A program made the translations under genes and the position numbers. From NCBI GenBank assembly GCA_018894655.1, contig JAHIPE010000233.1, positions 1-6,368 of the forward strand: DNA of 6,368 nt, in the 5' to 3' direction. A model generated the notes under the pieces. That model saw nothing but the letters and a program-made list of their open reading frames with translations, ran no database searches and was not told the origin of the DNA. Positions within the stretch are counted from its first letter, which is position 1. Each line of letters starts with the position of its first letter. Of the stretch, positions 1-6,334 are shown in pieces. This stretch comes from Actinomycetota bacterium (GTDB taxonomy: Bacteria > Actinomycetota > Geothermincolia > Fen-727 > Anoxymicrobiaceae).

Positions 1-1946
1 ATCTCCACGCTCGCCCCGATATCACCCTGCAGGCACGACTCGGCCAGGGCGACGGCGAGTCCCCCCTCGCTCAGGTCGTGCGCTGAGGAGAGCAGGCGAG
101 CCGAGGCGGCTCGGGTAAGGCACTCCACCAGCGCCTTCTCCGCGGCCCAGTCCACCGCGGGCGGCCGGCCGGCCACCGTGCCGTGTAAGACCTTCAGGTA
201 CTCGCTCCCCCCGAGCTCGTCGCCGGTCTGCCCCAGTAGCACGATATGGTCACCATCCGCGGCAAAGGAGGATCCCACCCTGTCCGCCACGTCATCGAGG
301 AGGCCGAGCATACCGATGACCGGCGTGGGGTAGATCGCCTCGCCGAAGGACTCGTTGTAGAAACTGACGTTGCCACCGACCACCGGCGTCTCCAGCTGCC
401 GGCATCCCTCCGCGAGGCCTTCCACACACCTGCAGAACTGCCAGAATATCCCCGGCTTCTCGGGGTTGCCGAAGTTGAGGCAGTTTGTGACCGCCACGGG
501 CCTCGCCCCGGTGCAGGCCACGTTTCTGCCGCTCTCGGCGACTGCTATCTGTGCCCCCACATACGGGTCCAGGTAGCAGTAGCGCCCGTTACAGTCGCAG
601 GAGAGTGCGATGCCTTTCTCCAGCGGCTTTATCCTGAGGACCGCGGCGTCGCTCCCCGGGAGAATCACGGTGTTCACCCTCACCATGTGGTCGTACTGCT
701 CATAGACCCACCGGCGGCTACAGATGTTGGCTGAGCCCAGCAGCTCCAGGAGCGCCTTTCCCAGGTCCTCCGGGGGTTGGAGTGTGCTCGTGTCGAACGT
801 GGCGACCTCGTCTAGATAGGCGGGCTGGCAAGCGGCGCGGTGATACTCCGGGCCACAGGCCAGGGAGCTCGCGGGCACCTCGGCTATGACCTCACCGTCC
901 ATGAGAAGCCGTAGCGTGTCGCCCTCGGTCACCCGACCCACCGATGTCGCGTCAACGCCCCACTTCCGGCAGATGGAGAGCACGTCCTCGAGGTTCTCCT
1001 CGGAACATATCGCGAACATCCGCTCCTGGGACTCCGACATCATGATCTCGATAGGCTCCATGCCGGGCTCCCTGAGAGGCACCCTCGAGATATCCACGTC
1101 CATCCCGCATCCGCCCCGCTCGGCGGTCTCGCAGGTGGCGCAGGTCAACCCGGCGCCGCCGAAGTCCTGGAGCCCCAGCAGGAGGTCTTGCTCCAGCATC
1201 TCCAGGCACACCTCGATAAGGAGCTTCTCGGTGAACGGGTCGCCGACCTGGACGCTCGGGCGCTTCTGCTCCGATGTCTCGTCGAACTCCTGGGAGGCGA
1301 GGACGCTCACGCCTCCGATGCCGTCCCTGCCGGTGCTCGAGCCCATGAGCACCCCTACGCTTCCCGGCTTGGAGGCCCGCCCCTGGATAAGCTGCTCGAC
1401 GGGCATAACACCCAGACACATCACGTTCACCAGGGGGTTCTCCTCGTACGCTTCCTCGAAGTAGATATCGCCGGCAACGGTAGGTATCCCCAGGCAGTTC
1501 CCATATGCGGCTATCCCCGCCACCACACCCTCGAACAGGTAGCGGGTGCGCGCGCTCTCGAGCGACCCGAACCTCAAGGGATCGAGGCAGGCTATCGGCC
1601 GCGCGCCCATGGTGAAGATGTCCCTCACTATGCCGCCGACACCGGTGGCGGCGCCCTGGAAAGGCTCCACCGCGCTGGGGTGGTTATGGGACTCCAGCTT
1701 GAACACCACGGCCATCCCGTCCCCTATATCCACCACGCCGGCGTTCTCACCGGGACCCAGGAGCACCGCGGGCCCGGTGGTGGGCAGCTTGCCCAGCTGC
1801 TCCTTCGAGCTCTTGTAGCTGCAGTGCTCGGACCACATGACCGAGTACATCCCCAGCTCGACCTTGTTGGGCTCGCGCCCAAGGGTCTCCACTATCCTCT
1901 TGTACTCCTCGGAGGTGAGGCCCAGTTCCTCGTATAGCTCAGGCAA
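1..1946 (-). CDS. purL: Phosphoribosylformylglycinamidine synthase subunit PurL, C-terminus cut off by the window edge
   Basis: This is the ATP-dependent synthetase subunit that converts FGAR plus glutamine-derived ammonia to FGAM, the fourth step of de novo purine synthesis, in the cytosol. I read the frame without interruption for 648 codons. The N-terminus has the family signature EHCSYK (residues 40-45). The ATP/Mg region SHNHPSAVEPFQGAATG starts at residue 86. FGGAGLTCATCETAERGG starts at 262, NCLNFGNPEKPG near 488, VVGGNVSFYNES near 522, and SSAHDLSEGGLAVALAE near 620. Small-type PurL is usually about 730-740 residues, so roughly 90 are missing beyond position 1. The size and N-terminus match the small form that works with separate PurS and PurQ, not the 1300-residue fused enzyme; neither partner is in the window. 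The TTG start lies 19 nt after the moaD stop and fits the usual N-terminus just before the LGREPN motif. No frameshift or missing key residue was seen. Confidence 0.97.
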   Translation of the reverse strand, partial: MPELYEELGLTSEEYKRIVETLGREPNKVELGMYSVMWSEHCSYKSSKEQLGKLPTTGPAVLLGPGENAGVVDIGDGMAVVFKLESHNHPSAVEPFQGAATGVGGIVRDIFTMGARPIACLDPLRFGSLESARTRYLFEGVVAGIAAYGNCLGIPTVAGDIYFEEAYEENPLVNVMCLGVMPVEQLIQGRASKPGSVGVLMGSSTGRDGIGGVSVLASQEFDETSEQKRPSVQVGDPFTEKLLIEVCLEMLEQDLLLGLQDFGGAGLTCATCETAERGGCGMDVDISRVPLREPGMEPIEIMMSESQERMFAICSEENLEDVLSICRKWGVDATSVGRVTEGDTLRLLMDGEVIAEVPASSLACGPEYHRAACQPAYLDEVATFDTSTLQPPEDLGKALLELLGSANICSRRWVYEQYDHMVRVNTVILPGSDAAVLRIKPLEKGIALSCDCNGRYCYLDPYVGAQIAVAESGRNVACTGARPVAVTNCLNFGNPEKPGIFWQFCRCVEGLAEGCRQLETPVVGGNVSFYNESFGEAIYPTPVIGMLGLLDDVADRVGSSFAADGDHIVLLGQTGDELGGSEYLKVLHGTVAGRPPAVDWAAEKALVECLTRAASARLLSSAHDLSEGGLAVALAESCLQGDIGASVE

Positions 1947-1955
1947 CTTATCCCG

Positions 1956-1961
1956 CTCCCT
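1956..1961 (-). promoter_or_regulatory. Ribosome binding site of purL
   Basis: AGGGAG on the minus strand, 9 nt before a TTG codon, in the 19-nt gap after the moaD stop. The reading frame is open further upstream but has no ATG or GTG at a sensible place, so this site is the main reason for choosing the TTG start. No promoter is visible in the gap, so purL is probably transcribed from upstream. Confidence 0.6.
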
Positions 1962-1965
1962 GCTG

Positions 1966-2214
1966 TTAGCCGCCGCCCAGCGGCGGAAAGATGGACACGA
2001 CGTCGTCGGGCTTCAGGCGGGTTCTCTTCCCCTTCAGGTGTATCACGTTCTTGCCGTTGACCAGGATGGTGCTTATCTTCAGGTACCGGCGCAGCTTCCC
2101 CTCGTAGTCGGAGGAGAGGCGCTCCAGGACCTCTTTTACCGAGCCAACCGGGATGTCCGCCTCCCGGACCCCGGTGACCTTTCTCAATGAGGCGTAGAAC
2201 TTAACCGTAGGCAT
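1966..2214 (-). CDS. moaD: MoaD/ThiS-family sulfur carrier protein associated with AOR
   Basis: This 82-residue beta-grasp protein ends in PPLGGG, matching the MoaD tail PPVAGG with the essential terminal Gly-Gly. In the family that tail is adenylated by MoaB/MoeB-type enzymes, thiocarboxylated, and then delivers dithiolene sulfur to precursor Z together with MoaE, in the cytosol. The N-terminus MPTVKFYASLRKVTG (1-15), the middle ILVNGKNV (50-57) and LKPDDVVSIFPPLGGG (67-82) follow the MoaD pattern. It sits 28 nt after the aor stop and 19 nt before purL. A dedicated MoaD beside an AOR gene is a common arrangement, and it likely serves tungstopterin synthesis. An in-frame GTG two codons upstream (2220) is a poorer start because the Shine-Dalgarno site would be only 1 nt from it. 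ThiS is the main alternative, but the context favours MoaD. Confidence 0.9.
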   Translation of the reverse strand: MPTVKFYASLRKVTGVREADIPVGSVKEVLERLSSDYEGKLRRYLKISTILVNGKNVIHLKGKRTRLKPDDVVSIFPPLGGG

Positions 2215-2221
2215 ACCCACG

Positions 2222-2226
2222 CTCCC
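2222..2226 (-). promoter_or_regulatory. Ribosome binding site that sets the moaD start
   Basis: GGGAG on the minus strand is 7 nt before the ATG at 2214 and only 1 nt before the in-frame GTG at 2220. The spacing makes the ATG the likely start, giving 82 rather than 84 residues. Confidence 0.65.
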
Positions 2227-2242
2227 AACCGCGAACTACGCG

Positions 2243-4147
2243 CTAGGCCCGCATCCCCAGCTTGCTCAGCGTACTGGACTTCGGCACCCCGTTGGCGTCG
2301 AGCCCCCGGACCCGGTAGTAGACCGGTATCATCCGATCCAGTGGCACCGTCGCGCCCGTACCGCCCTTCTGGGCCTCGTGGGTCGAGCGCCGGGGAAGGG
2401 TGTCGGCGGAACCGGTGATCCCCTCCCGGGCGTTGAACAACCTCTCTATGATGTAGGTGCGCGACCCGATCTCCAGGAACTTGCCGAAGGTCATCTTCAT
2501 CCCGGTAAGGTCGGTAATCACCCTGGGATGCTGCATGAGCGCCATAGGAGGCACGAACGCCAGCAGCTTCGAGTACTTGAGGAGAAACCCCAACAGCGGG
2601 CCCATGAACTCCAGGGACTTGGCAACCATGCGGTACACGTTGCCGTGTGGATTAAGCTCAATTGCCTGCCTGGGAACGGTGGTGAACCCGGTGAACTGGC
2701 AGCTCCCCGAGTCCGACAACGCGTCCAGCATCGTCTGCAGCAGAGCGGTAAACTGGGGCTTGGCCCTGGTGGTGAGCGGGTCCATCGTCAGGGGCCCGTT
2801 AGCCTCGAAGTAGACCATGTAACCCCCGCCTATATGGCAGCCGCCGCGGTTGGATATCGCGTAGCCGAGGGCGTGGCCGACCGCGCCCCGGGGCTCGTAG
2901 GCGGGAAGCTCCAACCCCTTGACCTCCATCGCGAACTCCTTGCCGCCGTACTTGTCGGAAAGGCGCCTCACGCCGTCGGCGAGATCGTCGCCGATACCGC
3001 GGCGATAGGCTATGTCGTCGATTATCTCGGAGATATTCTCCGTCACCCCGAACTCCAGGCCGTTGTCCCACAGGCCCTTCTCGTCAAGTTCCATTGCGAA
3101 CCCCAGGGTGTTGCCCAGCGTGATGGTGTCCATCCCCAGGAGGTCCGCCTGGTAGTTCCAATCACAGATGCGGCCGAGGTCCGGGTTCTCCAGGTTCGGC
3201 CCCAGCAGGCCCACCGTCTCGTACTCCGGCCCCTTGACGTCCTTGCCGTCCACCTCGACGCGCCGGCCGCACTTAATAACACAGGATGGGCAGCCGAAGT
3301 TCTTGGTCAGCAGGGTCTCGGCCATGGTCTCCCCGCTCACCGCATCGGCCTCGGCGAACGAGCCTTTCTCAAAGTTGTGGGTGGGCAGGGTGTTGGCCGC
3401 GTTACAGCGGTTGATGAATACGCCGGTTCCATATTCCGGCATCATCTCGCCGGTTGAGGGGTGCTCCTTCAGTATCTCTACCCACTTCTTGACATCTTTC
3501 TTGAACTTTTCCGGCTCCGCCTTGGGCACCTTCTGATTCCCCTTGGCGGTGACCGCCTTGACGTTCTTGGAGCCCATCACCGCGCCCGCCCCACCGCGTC
3601 CGGCGGCCCTCTCCTGTGAGATAATGCAGGCGTAGAGCACGGCGTTCTCACCGGCGGGACCTATCACTATCTTGCCGGTCCCCTTGGGAAGCTTCTCCTG
3701 GGTCTCCTCGGTGTTGAGTCCCCACAGGTCATCAGCTTCGTTGAGCTCCACTTTCCCGTCCTCTATCTGTATCCAGGTGGGCTTCTCCGCCTTTCCCCTG
3801 AGGATAAGACCGTCGTACCCCGCCTTCTTAAGGAACATGCCGAAGTTGCCCCCGCAATTGCATGAGAGGATTCCCCCGGTCAGGGGCGACTTGGTGGTGA
3901 CGTTGAACCTGCTGGTGCATGGGGCCCCGGACCCCGTCAGCGGGCCGGTGTTTACGATAAGCACGTTCTCATCGCCCAGGGGATCCACCCCTTTGGGCAG
4001 GGTATCGTACAGTATCCTGGTGGCAAGGCCCTTGTTCCCGAGATACGCCTCCAGCATCTCATCGGTCACGTCGTACTCCCCGACCTTGCCGGTGGAGAGG
4101 TCGATATCCAGGAACTTCCCCATGTAACCGCCGTACTTCGTGCTCAT
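2243..4147 (-). CDS. aor: Aldehyde:ferredoxin oxidoreductase family tungstoenzyme
   Basis: The family oxidises aldehydes to acids, or runs in reverse, with ferredoxin as the usual electron partner; it is cytosolic and holds one [4Fe-4S] cluster plus a bis-pterin tungsten site. This protein has 634 residues. The N-terminal domain shows SRFNVTTKSPLTGG (79-92) and ERAAGRGGAGAVMGSKNVKAV (179-199), the pterin-binding region. The cluster ligands are CPSCVIKC (C286, C289, C293), with C483 as the probable fourth. GPEYET (306-311) and NRGGCH (433-438) carry the Glu and His that approach tungsten in Pyrococcus AOR. The C-terminus YYRVRGLDANGVP is also typical. There is no signal peptide. The start has AAGGAG 6 nt upstream and follows an extended -10 promoter. 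MoaD follows directly. The stretch from C483 to the end is about 40 residues longer than in Pyrococcus AOR and contains a hydrophobic segment near 513-538. Substrate cannot be told from the sequence; other family members include GAPOR, FOR and BamB-like enzymes. Confidence 0.96.
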   Translation of the reverse strand: MSTKYGGYMGKFLDIDLSTGKVGEYDVTDEMLEAYLGNKGLATRILYDTLPKGVDPLGDENVLIVNTGPLTGSGAPCTSRFNVTTKSPLTGGILSCNCGGNFGMFLKKAGYDGLILRGKAEKPTWIQIEDGKVELNEADDLWGLNTEETQEKLPKGTGKIVIGPAGENAVLYACIISQERAAGRGGAGAVMGSKNVKAVTAKGNQKVPKAEPEKFKKDVKKWVEILKEHPSTGEMMPEYGTGVFINRCNAANTLPTHNFEKGSFAEADAVSGETMAETLLTKNFGCPSCVIKCGRRVEVDGKDVKGPEYETVGLLGPNLENPDLGRICDWNYQADLLGMDTITLGNTLGFAMELDEKGLWDNGLEFGVTENISEIIDDIAYRRGIGDDLADGVRRLSDKYGGKEFAMEVKGLELPAYEPRGAVGHALGYAISNRGGCHIGGGYMVYFEANGPLTMDPLTTRAKPQFTALLQTMLDALSDSGSCQFTGFTTVPRQAIELNPHGNVYRMVAKSLEFMGPLLGFLLKYSKLLAFVPPMALMQHPRVITDLTGMKMTFGKFLEIGSRTYIIERLFNAREGITGSADTLPRRSTHEAQKGGTGATVPLDRMIPVYYRVRGLDANGVPKSSTLSKLGMRA

Positions 4148-4181
4148 ATCCTGCTCCTTCTAGACTCGGTTGACGTACCTG

Positions 4182-4190
4182 ATTATAACA
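4182..4190 (-). promoter_or_regulatory. Extended -10 promoter of the aor-moaD-purL unit
   Basis: The minus strand reads TGTTATAAT: a perfect TATAAT with the TG extension. Transcription should start near 4175, leaving a leader of about 27 nt that contains the aor AAGGAG site. No good TTGACA lies 16-18 nt upstream, as is usual for promoters that rely on the extended -10. The short repeats just upstream (4193-4287) occupy the place where a regulator would bind. The promoter argues that aor is transcribed separately from the fdhD-mobA unit. Confidence 0.7.
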
Positions 4191-4192
4191 AG

Positions 4193-4287
4193 TTGGTGCC
4201 CTTGCGTTTGGTGCCTGTCACCTCTTGCAAGTAGTTTACGTCTTAAGTAGTTGCGTTTGTACCTGGTACCATCTTGCGTTTTTTTTT
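4193..4287. repeat. Cluster of short degenerate repeats and small palindromes in the gap before aor
   Basis: This is the only sizeable noncoding stretch in the window and is less GC-rich than its flanks. On the plus strand TTGCGTTT occurs three times (4202, 4251, 4274). TTGGTGCC occurs twice (4193 and 4208), as does AAGTAGTT (4229 and 4245, period 16). Two blocks of about 27 bp, at 4202-4228 and 4251-4277, agree at both ends (TTGCGTTTG and TCTTGC), with 19 of 27 bases identical at an offset of 49. Small palindromes are CTTGCAAG (4224-4231), CTTAAG (4242-4247) and TGGTACCA (4264-4271). GGTGCCTGTCACC (4210-4222) has GGTG/CACC arms. A run of nine T ends the region and overlaps the stop codon of the preceding gene. 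It could be an operator array upstream of the aor promoter or a decayed REP-like element. Confidence 0.6.
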
Positions 4288-4849
4288 AGAAGCAGCCGAG
4301 CTGGCACTTGCTGATCTTTATTTCCAGGATGTCCAGCGCCCGCCCGACGAGCGGCACCGGCACCTCCAGGTCGGCGGCGATCCAGTGCGCCTGCGCGCAC
4401 GTGACCTTGTTGTCCACTGCGGCCTCCTTGACCGCTTCCGTTACTCTCTCCGGTATCTCTTCCGGCATTACGTCACCTCCCAGGGTTGCAAGCGAGATGT
4501 CAAGGGCCTTGCCGAACGCCCTGAGGCGGCCTTTCTCATCCCTGTATATCAGTACCTTCTTCGCCCCGACGGCCTCCTTTACCGTCCGTTCCATGCCAAG
4601 TTCGCTCTCACCGGCGAAATCGGGGCCCCACTCCACCAGAACCATGTCCGCCCCATCGCCCGCGGCCCTGACCTCCCGCAGAGCGTCCTTCAACGGGACA
4701 TCTATGAGAAGCACTGACAGGTCCGGCAGTGGACCGTCTACCGGCGCGTCGGCCTCGAGAACCTCGATCCGTTCCACCGGCAACCGGGTGCGCAGGTACT
4801 CGGCCAGCACCCCCGCCGGCACACCCCCGCTGACCTTCACTGTCTTCAT
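4286..4849 (-). CDS. Unrecognised 187-residue protein with a cysteine-bearing C-terminal module, in the Mo-cofactor unit
   Basis: I do not recognise this family by name. The start is MKTVKVSGG, with GGGAGG 7 nt upstream; its ATG overlaps the mobA stop as ATGA, so the two are probably translated together. The N-terminal part (1-about 125) looks like an alpha/beta fold with beta-strand stretches near 44-50 (LSVLLID), 69-73 (MVLVE) and 97-102 (KKVLIY). The C-terminal part from about 127 is a helical module, EEIPERVTEAVKEAA, followed by CAQAHWIAADLEVP (C151) and LEIKISKCQLGCF at the very end (C182 and C186, a CxxxC pair). That tail resembles a small HTH-like unit with conserved cysteines that I recall in other anaerobe proteins, but I cannot name it. 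There are no signal peptide or membrane segments. Its place after fdhD and mobA suggests a role in Mo/W cofactor handling or its regulation; three cysteines could bind metal or carry sulfur. That role is inference. Confidence 0.85.
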   Translation of the reverse strand: MKTVKVSGGVPAGVLAEYLRTRLPVERIEVLEADAPVDGPLPDLSVLLIDVPLKDALREVRAAGDGADMVLVEWGPDFAGESELGMERTVKEAVGAKKVLIYRDEKGRLRAFGKALDISLATLGGDVMPEEIPERVTEAVKEAAVDNKVTCAQAHWIAADLEVPVPLVGRALDILEIKISKCQLGCF

Positions 4850-5454
4850 AACGAATCCTCCCTCGCCAGGCCGGCCGCCTTTCTCATGTCCTCCGGGGAG
4901 TTTATATTGAGCAGCAACCTCCCGGTGGGGTCGAAGCCCAGCAACTCCTCCCACTGTACGTAGTTCACCGAGACCTCGCCGTAGAAATCGGTTACCTTGA
5001 GGTTCCCGGAATCAAGCTGTCGCATGATTACGTCCGCGCAATCCCTCCGGTAGGCGGCGTGTATCGGCTCCAGGCCTTTCGGCGTGCGGGGGACCGCGAC
5101 CTGGAAGCCTTGCAGGCGTCCCATGACAAAGGCGATAGCGTCCCTGTTGATGAACGGCATGTCGCAGGCCATCACGAAGTTCTCCTCCGAGCCCGAAAGC
5201 TCGAGGCCGCTCAGTATCCCGCCCAGGGGCCCCTTCTCGCGAACCGGCTCCTCGACCACGCGGACACCTCCCCCCCGATAGACGGACAGGCCCTCCATCC
5301 TCTCCGCGTTTCCCACGATAAGGGTCTCGGTGAACAGGCCGTCGATGGCCTCGAGCTGAATGTCGATGACGCGCCGGCCCCCCACGTCCATAAACGCCTT
5401 GTCGCCCGGCATCCTGGTGCTCGCGCCTCCCGCGAGTATAATCCCCGTTGCCAT
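4846..5454 (-). CDS. mobA: MobA, molybdenum cofactor guanylyltransferase
   Basis: This enzyme transfers GMP from GTP to molybdopterin to form the guanine dinucleotide cofactor used by formate dehydrogenases and other DMSO-reductase-family enzymes, in the cytosol. The 202-residue length is normal. The nucleotide loop is LAGGASTRMPGDKAF (7-21), where the usual RMGxDK reads RMPGDK. GPLGGILSGLE (75-85) follows, then the metal-binding CDMPF (97-101), LEPIHAAYRRDC (128-139) and the C-terminal NINSPED (183-189), all in family order. The start MATGIILAGG fits the family, and its ATG shares one base with the fdhD stop (TGATG); only a weak Shine-Dalgarno is visible, as expected for coupled translation. 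Longer upstream frames lack homology. The related enzyme MocA (cytidylyltransferase) is the alternative; the fdhD neighbour favours MobA. AOR does not need the dinucleotide, so the client is probably a formate dehydrogenase encoded outside the window. Confidence 0.93.
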   Translation of the reverse strand: MATGIILAGGASTRMPGDKAFMDVGGRRVIDIQLEAIDGLFTETLIVGNAERMEGLSVYRGGGVRVVEEPVREKGPLGGILSGLELSGSEENFVMACDMPFINRDAIAFVMGRLQGFQVAVPRTPKGLEPIHAAYRRDCADVIMRQLDSGNLKVTDFYGEVSVNYVQWEELLGFDPTGRLLLNINSPEDMRKAAGLAREDSL

Positions 5455-6281
5455 CAAGGGGCACCGATTCGCTCGGGATGCGAGTAGACGTTGAAGCTCG
5501 AGCCACGCAGGAACCCCACCAGCGTCACGCCGGTCTCCCTGCCGACCTCCACCCCCCGGGCGGTGGGAGCGGAGATGGAGCAAACCAGGGGTATGCCCGC
5601 GCGGGCGCATTTCAGTACCATCTCGCCAAAGAGGCGCCCGGAGAGAACGATGCCCTTGTCGGACGCCGGTTCGCCGGACAGGAGCAGGTGGCCCAACGCC
5701 TTGTCCACCGCGCTGTACCTGCCGATGTCCTCCTTGATAACAAGGACCTCTCCCGCCGCATTGAATATCCCCGCGGCATGGGTCCCCCCGGTCGCCCTGA
5801 ACACCTCCTGCCCCTCGATCAAAAACCCGGGGGCCTTCTCAATGACGCCGGGGGGGAAGCGGGCTTCACTGTCCACCCTGATGCCCGTGACGTCGGCCTC
5901 CCCACCCGTTCCCTCGCGCCCGGCCCCGTGGCGCGTCCGGGCTTCCACCTCTACCAGGTCGCCCGTCGCCGGCTCGCGCGGGCCTCCTTCTCCCTCCCCG
6001 CCACTGGGCCGTTCCCCGAACGGTTCCGGGTAACCCCCGCAGCGGTGTCGGATAAACTCCAGCTGCTCGCGGTCGCTTATCAGGCCCTCGCTCAAGCAAT
6101 GCCCAGCCGCCAGCAGTACCTCATCGCCGGGGAGCCTCATCAGGCGGGCCAGCGTACGGCCGTTAAACCTGACCTCGAGCGGGACCTCGCGGGCCACGAC
6201 ATCGTCCACCATGCGCCGCTCTCCCTGTTGATACCGGGTTACACTGACGCTCTGAAGACCCGTCCTTTCCTCTGGTTCCAA
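5454..6281 (-). CDS. fdhD: FdhD-family formate dehydrogenase accessory protein lacking the CxxC motif
   Basis: FdhD passes sulfur from a cysteine desulfurase to the bis-MGD cofactor of formate dehydrogenase, making it active; it acts in the cytosol. With the TTG start at 6281 it has 275 residues. Family motifs in order are VTRYQQG (14-20), DDVVAREVPL (26-35), LSEGLI (63-68), TGGTHAAG (164-171), EDIGRYSAVDK (184-194; the usual His is Tyr), SGR (214-216), SAPT (237-240) and LVGFLRGSSFNVYSHPERI near the end. Two oddities stand out: no CxxC in the central loop (the only cysteines are at 62, 81, 225 and 234) and a Gly/Glu/Arg-rich stretch about 89-130. Alternative starts are TTG at 6293 or 6287 and ATG at 6212 with a good GGGAGAG site. 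The RY..G homology lies before that ATG, and TTG 6281 has GGAG 6 nt upstream. Downstream mobA overlaps by one base. Family assignment is firm; the exact start and full activity are less so. Confidence 0.92.
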   Translation of the reverse strand: MEPEERTGLQSVSVTRYQQGERRMVDDVVAREVPLEVRFNGRTLARLMRLPGDEVLLAAGHCLSEGLISDREQLEFIRHRCGGYPEPFGERPSGGEGEGGPREPATGDLVEVEARTRHGAGREGTGGEADVTGIRVDSEARFPPGVIEKAPGFLIEGQEVFRATGGTHAAGIFNAAGEVLVIKEDIGRYSAVDKALGHLLLSGEPASDKGIVLSGRLFGEMVLKCARAGIPLVCSISAPTARGVEVGRETGVTLVGFLRGSSFNVYSHPERIGAP

Positions 6282-6287
6282 TTGCAA

Positions 6288-6291
6288 CTCC
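6288..6291 (-). promoter_or_regulatory. Probable ribosome binding site of fdhD
   Basis: GGAG on the minus strand is 6 nt before TTG 6281 and within a leader of about 30 nt from the predicted transcription start. It favours 6281 over the neighbouring TTG codons at 6293 and 6287, neither of which has a comparable site. Confidence 0.45.
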
Positions 6292-6317
6292 AAGCTCGCC
6301 GGATTACCTACAGGGAA

Positions 6318-6326
6318 AATATAACA
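6318..6326 (-). promoter_or_regulatory. Candidate extended -10 promoter of the fdhD-mobA-unknown unit
   Basis: The minus strand reads TGTTATATT, one base from the TGTTATAAT before aor. The expected transcription start is near 6311, some 30 nt ahead of the proposed fdhD start. No convincing -35 is present. The AT-rich patch stands out from the GC-rich surroundings. An operon entering from beyond the right edge cannot be ruled out. Confidence 0.5.
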
Positions 6327-6334
6327 CTTTAGAT

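Noticed and set aside
246..1937. Several plus- and minus-strand open frames within the purL region
   Set aside because: The purL frame is uninterrupted and carries all family motifs; the others are shadows.
2378..3457. Long plus-strand open frame (359 codons) opposite aor
   Set aside because: It is antisense to a clearly conserved AOR protein, its translation has no recognisable domain, and long antisense frames are common in GC-rich DNA.
4160..4285. Possible read-through or frameshift extension of the Cys-tail protein past its TAA, where the frame stays open for about 42 codons
   Set aside because: The extension consists of the noncoding repeats, runs through the aor promoter, and has no protein-like character; the CQLGCF end looks like a natural terminus.
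4264..4287. Intrinsic terminator formed by TGGTACCA and the T9 run on the plus strand
   Set aside because: The palindrome is short and separated from the T run, and no plus-strand gene precedes it; on the minus strand the run is A, not T.
6210..6212. ATG 6212 as the fdhD start
   Set aside because: It has a good Shine-Dalgarno site, but the VTRYxxG stretch that matches other FdhD N-termini lies upstream of it; kept only as an alternative.
5448..6332. Plus-strand open frame (294 codons) opposite fdhD
   Set aside because: Composition is Arg/Pro/Ala-rich with no motif, while the minus strand encodes a full FdhD.
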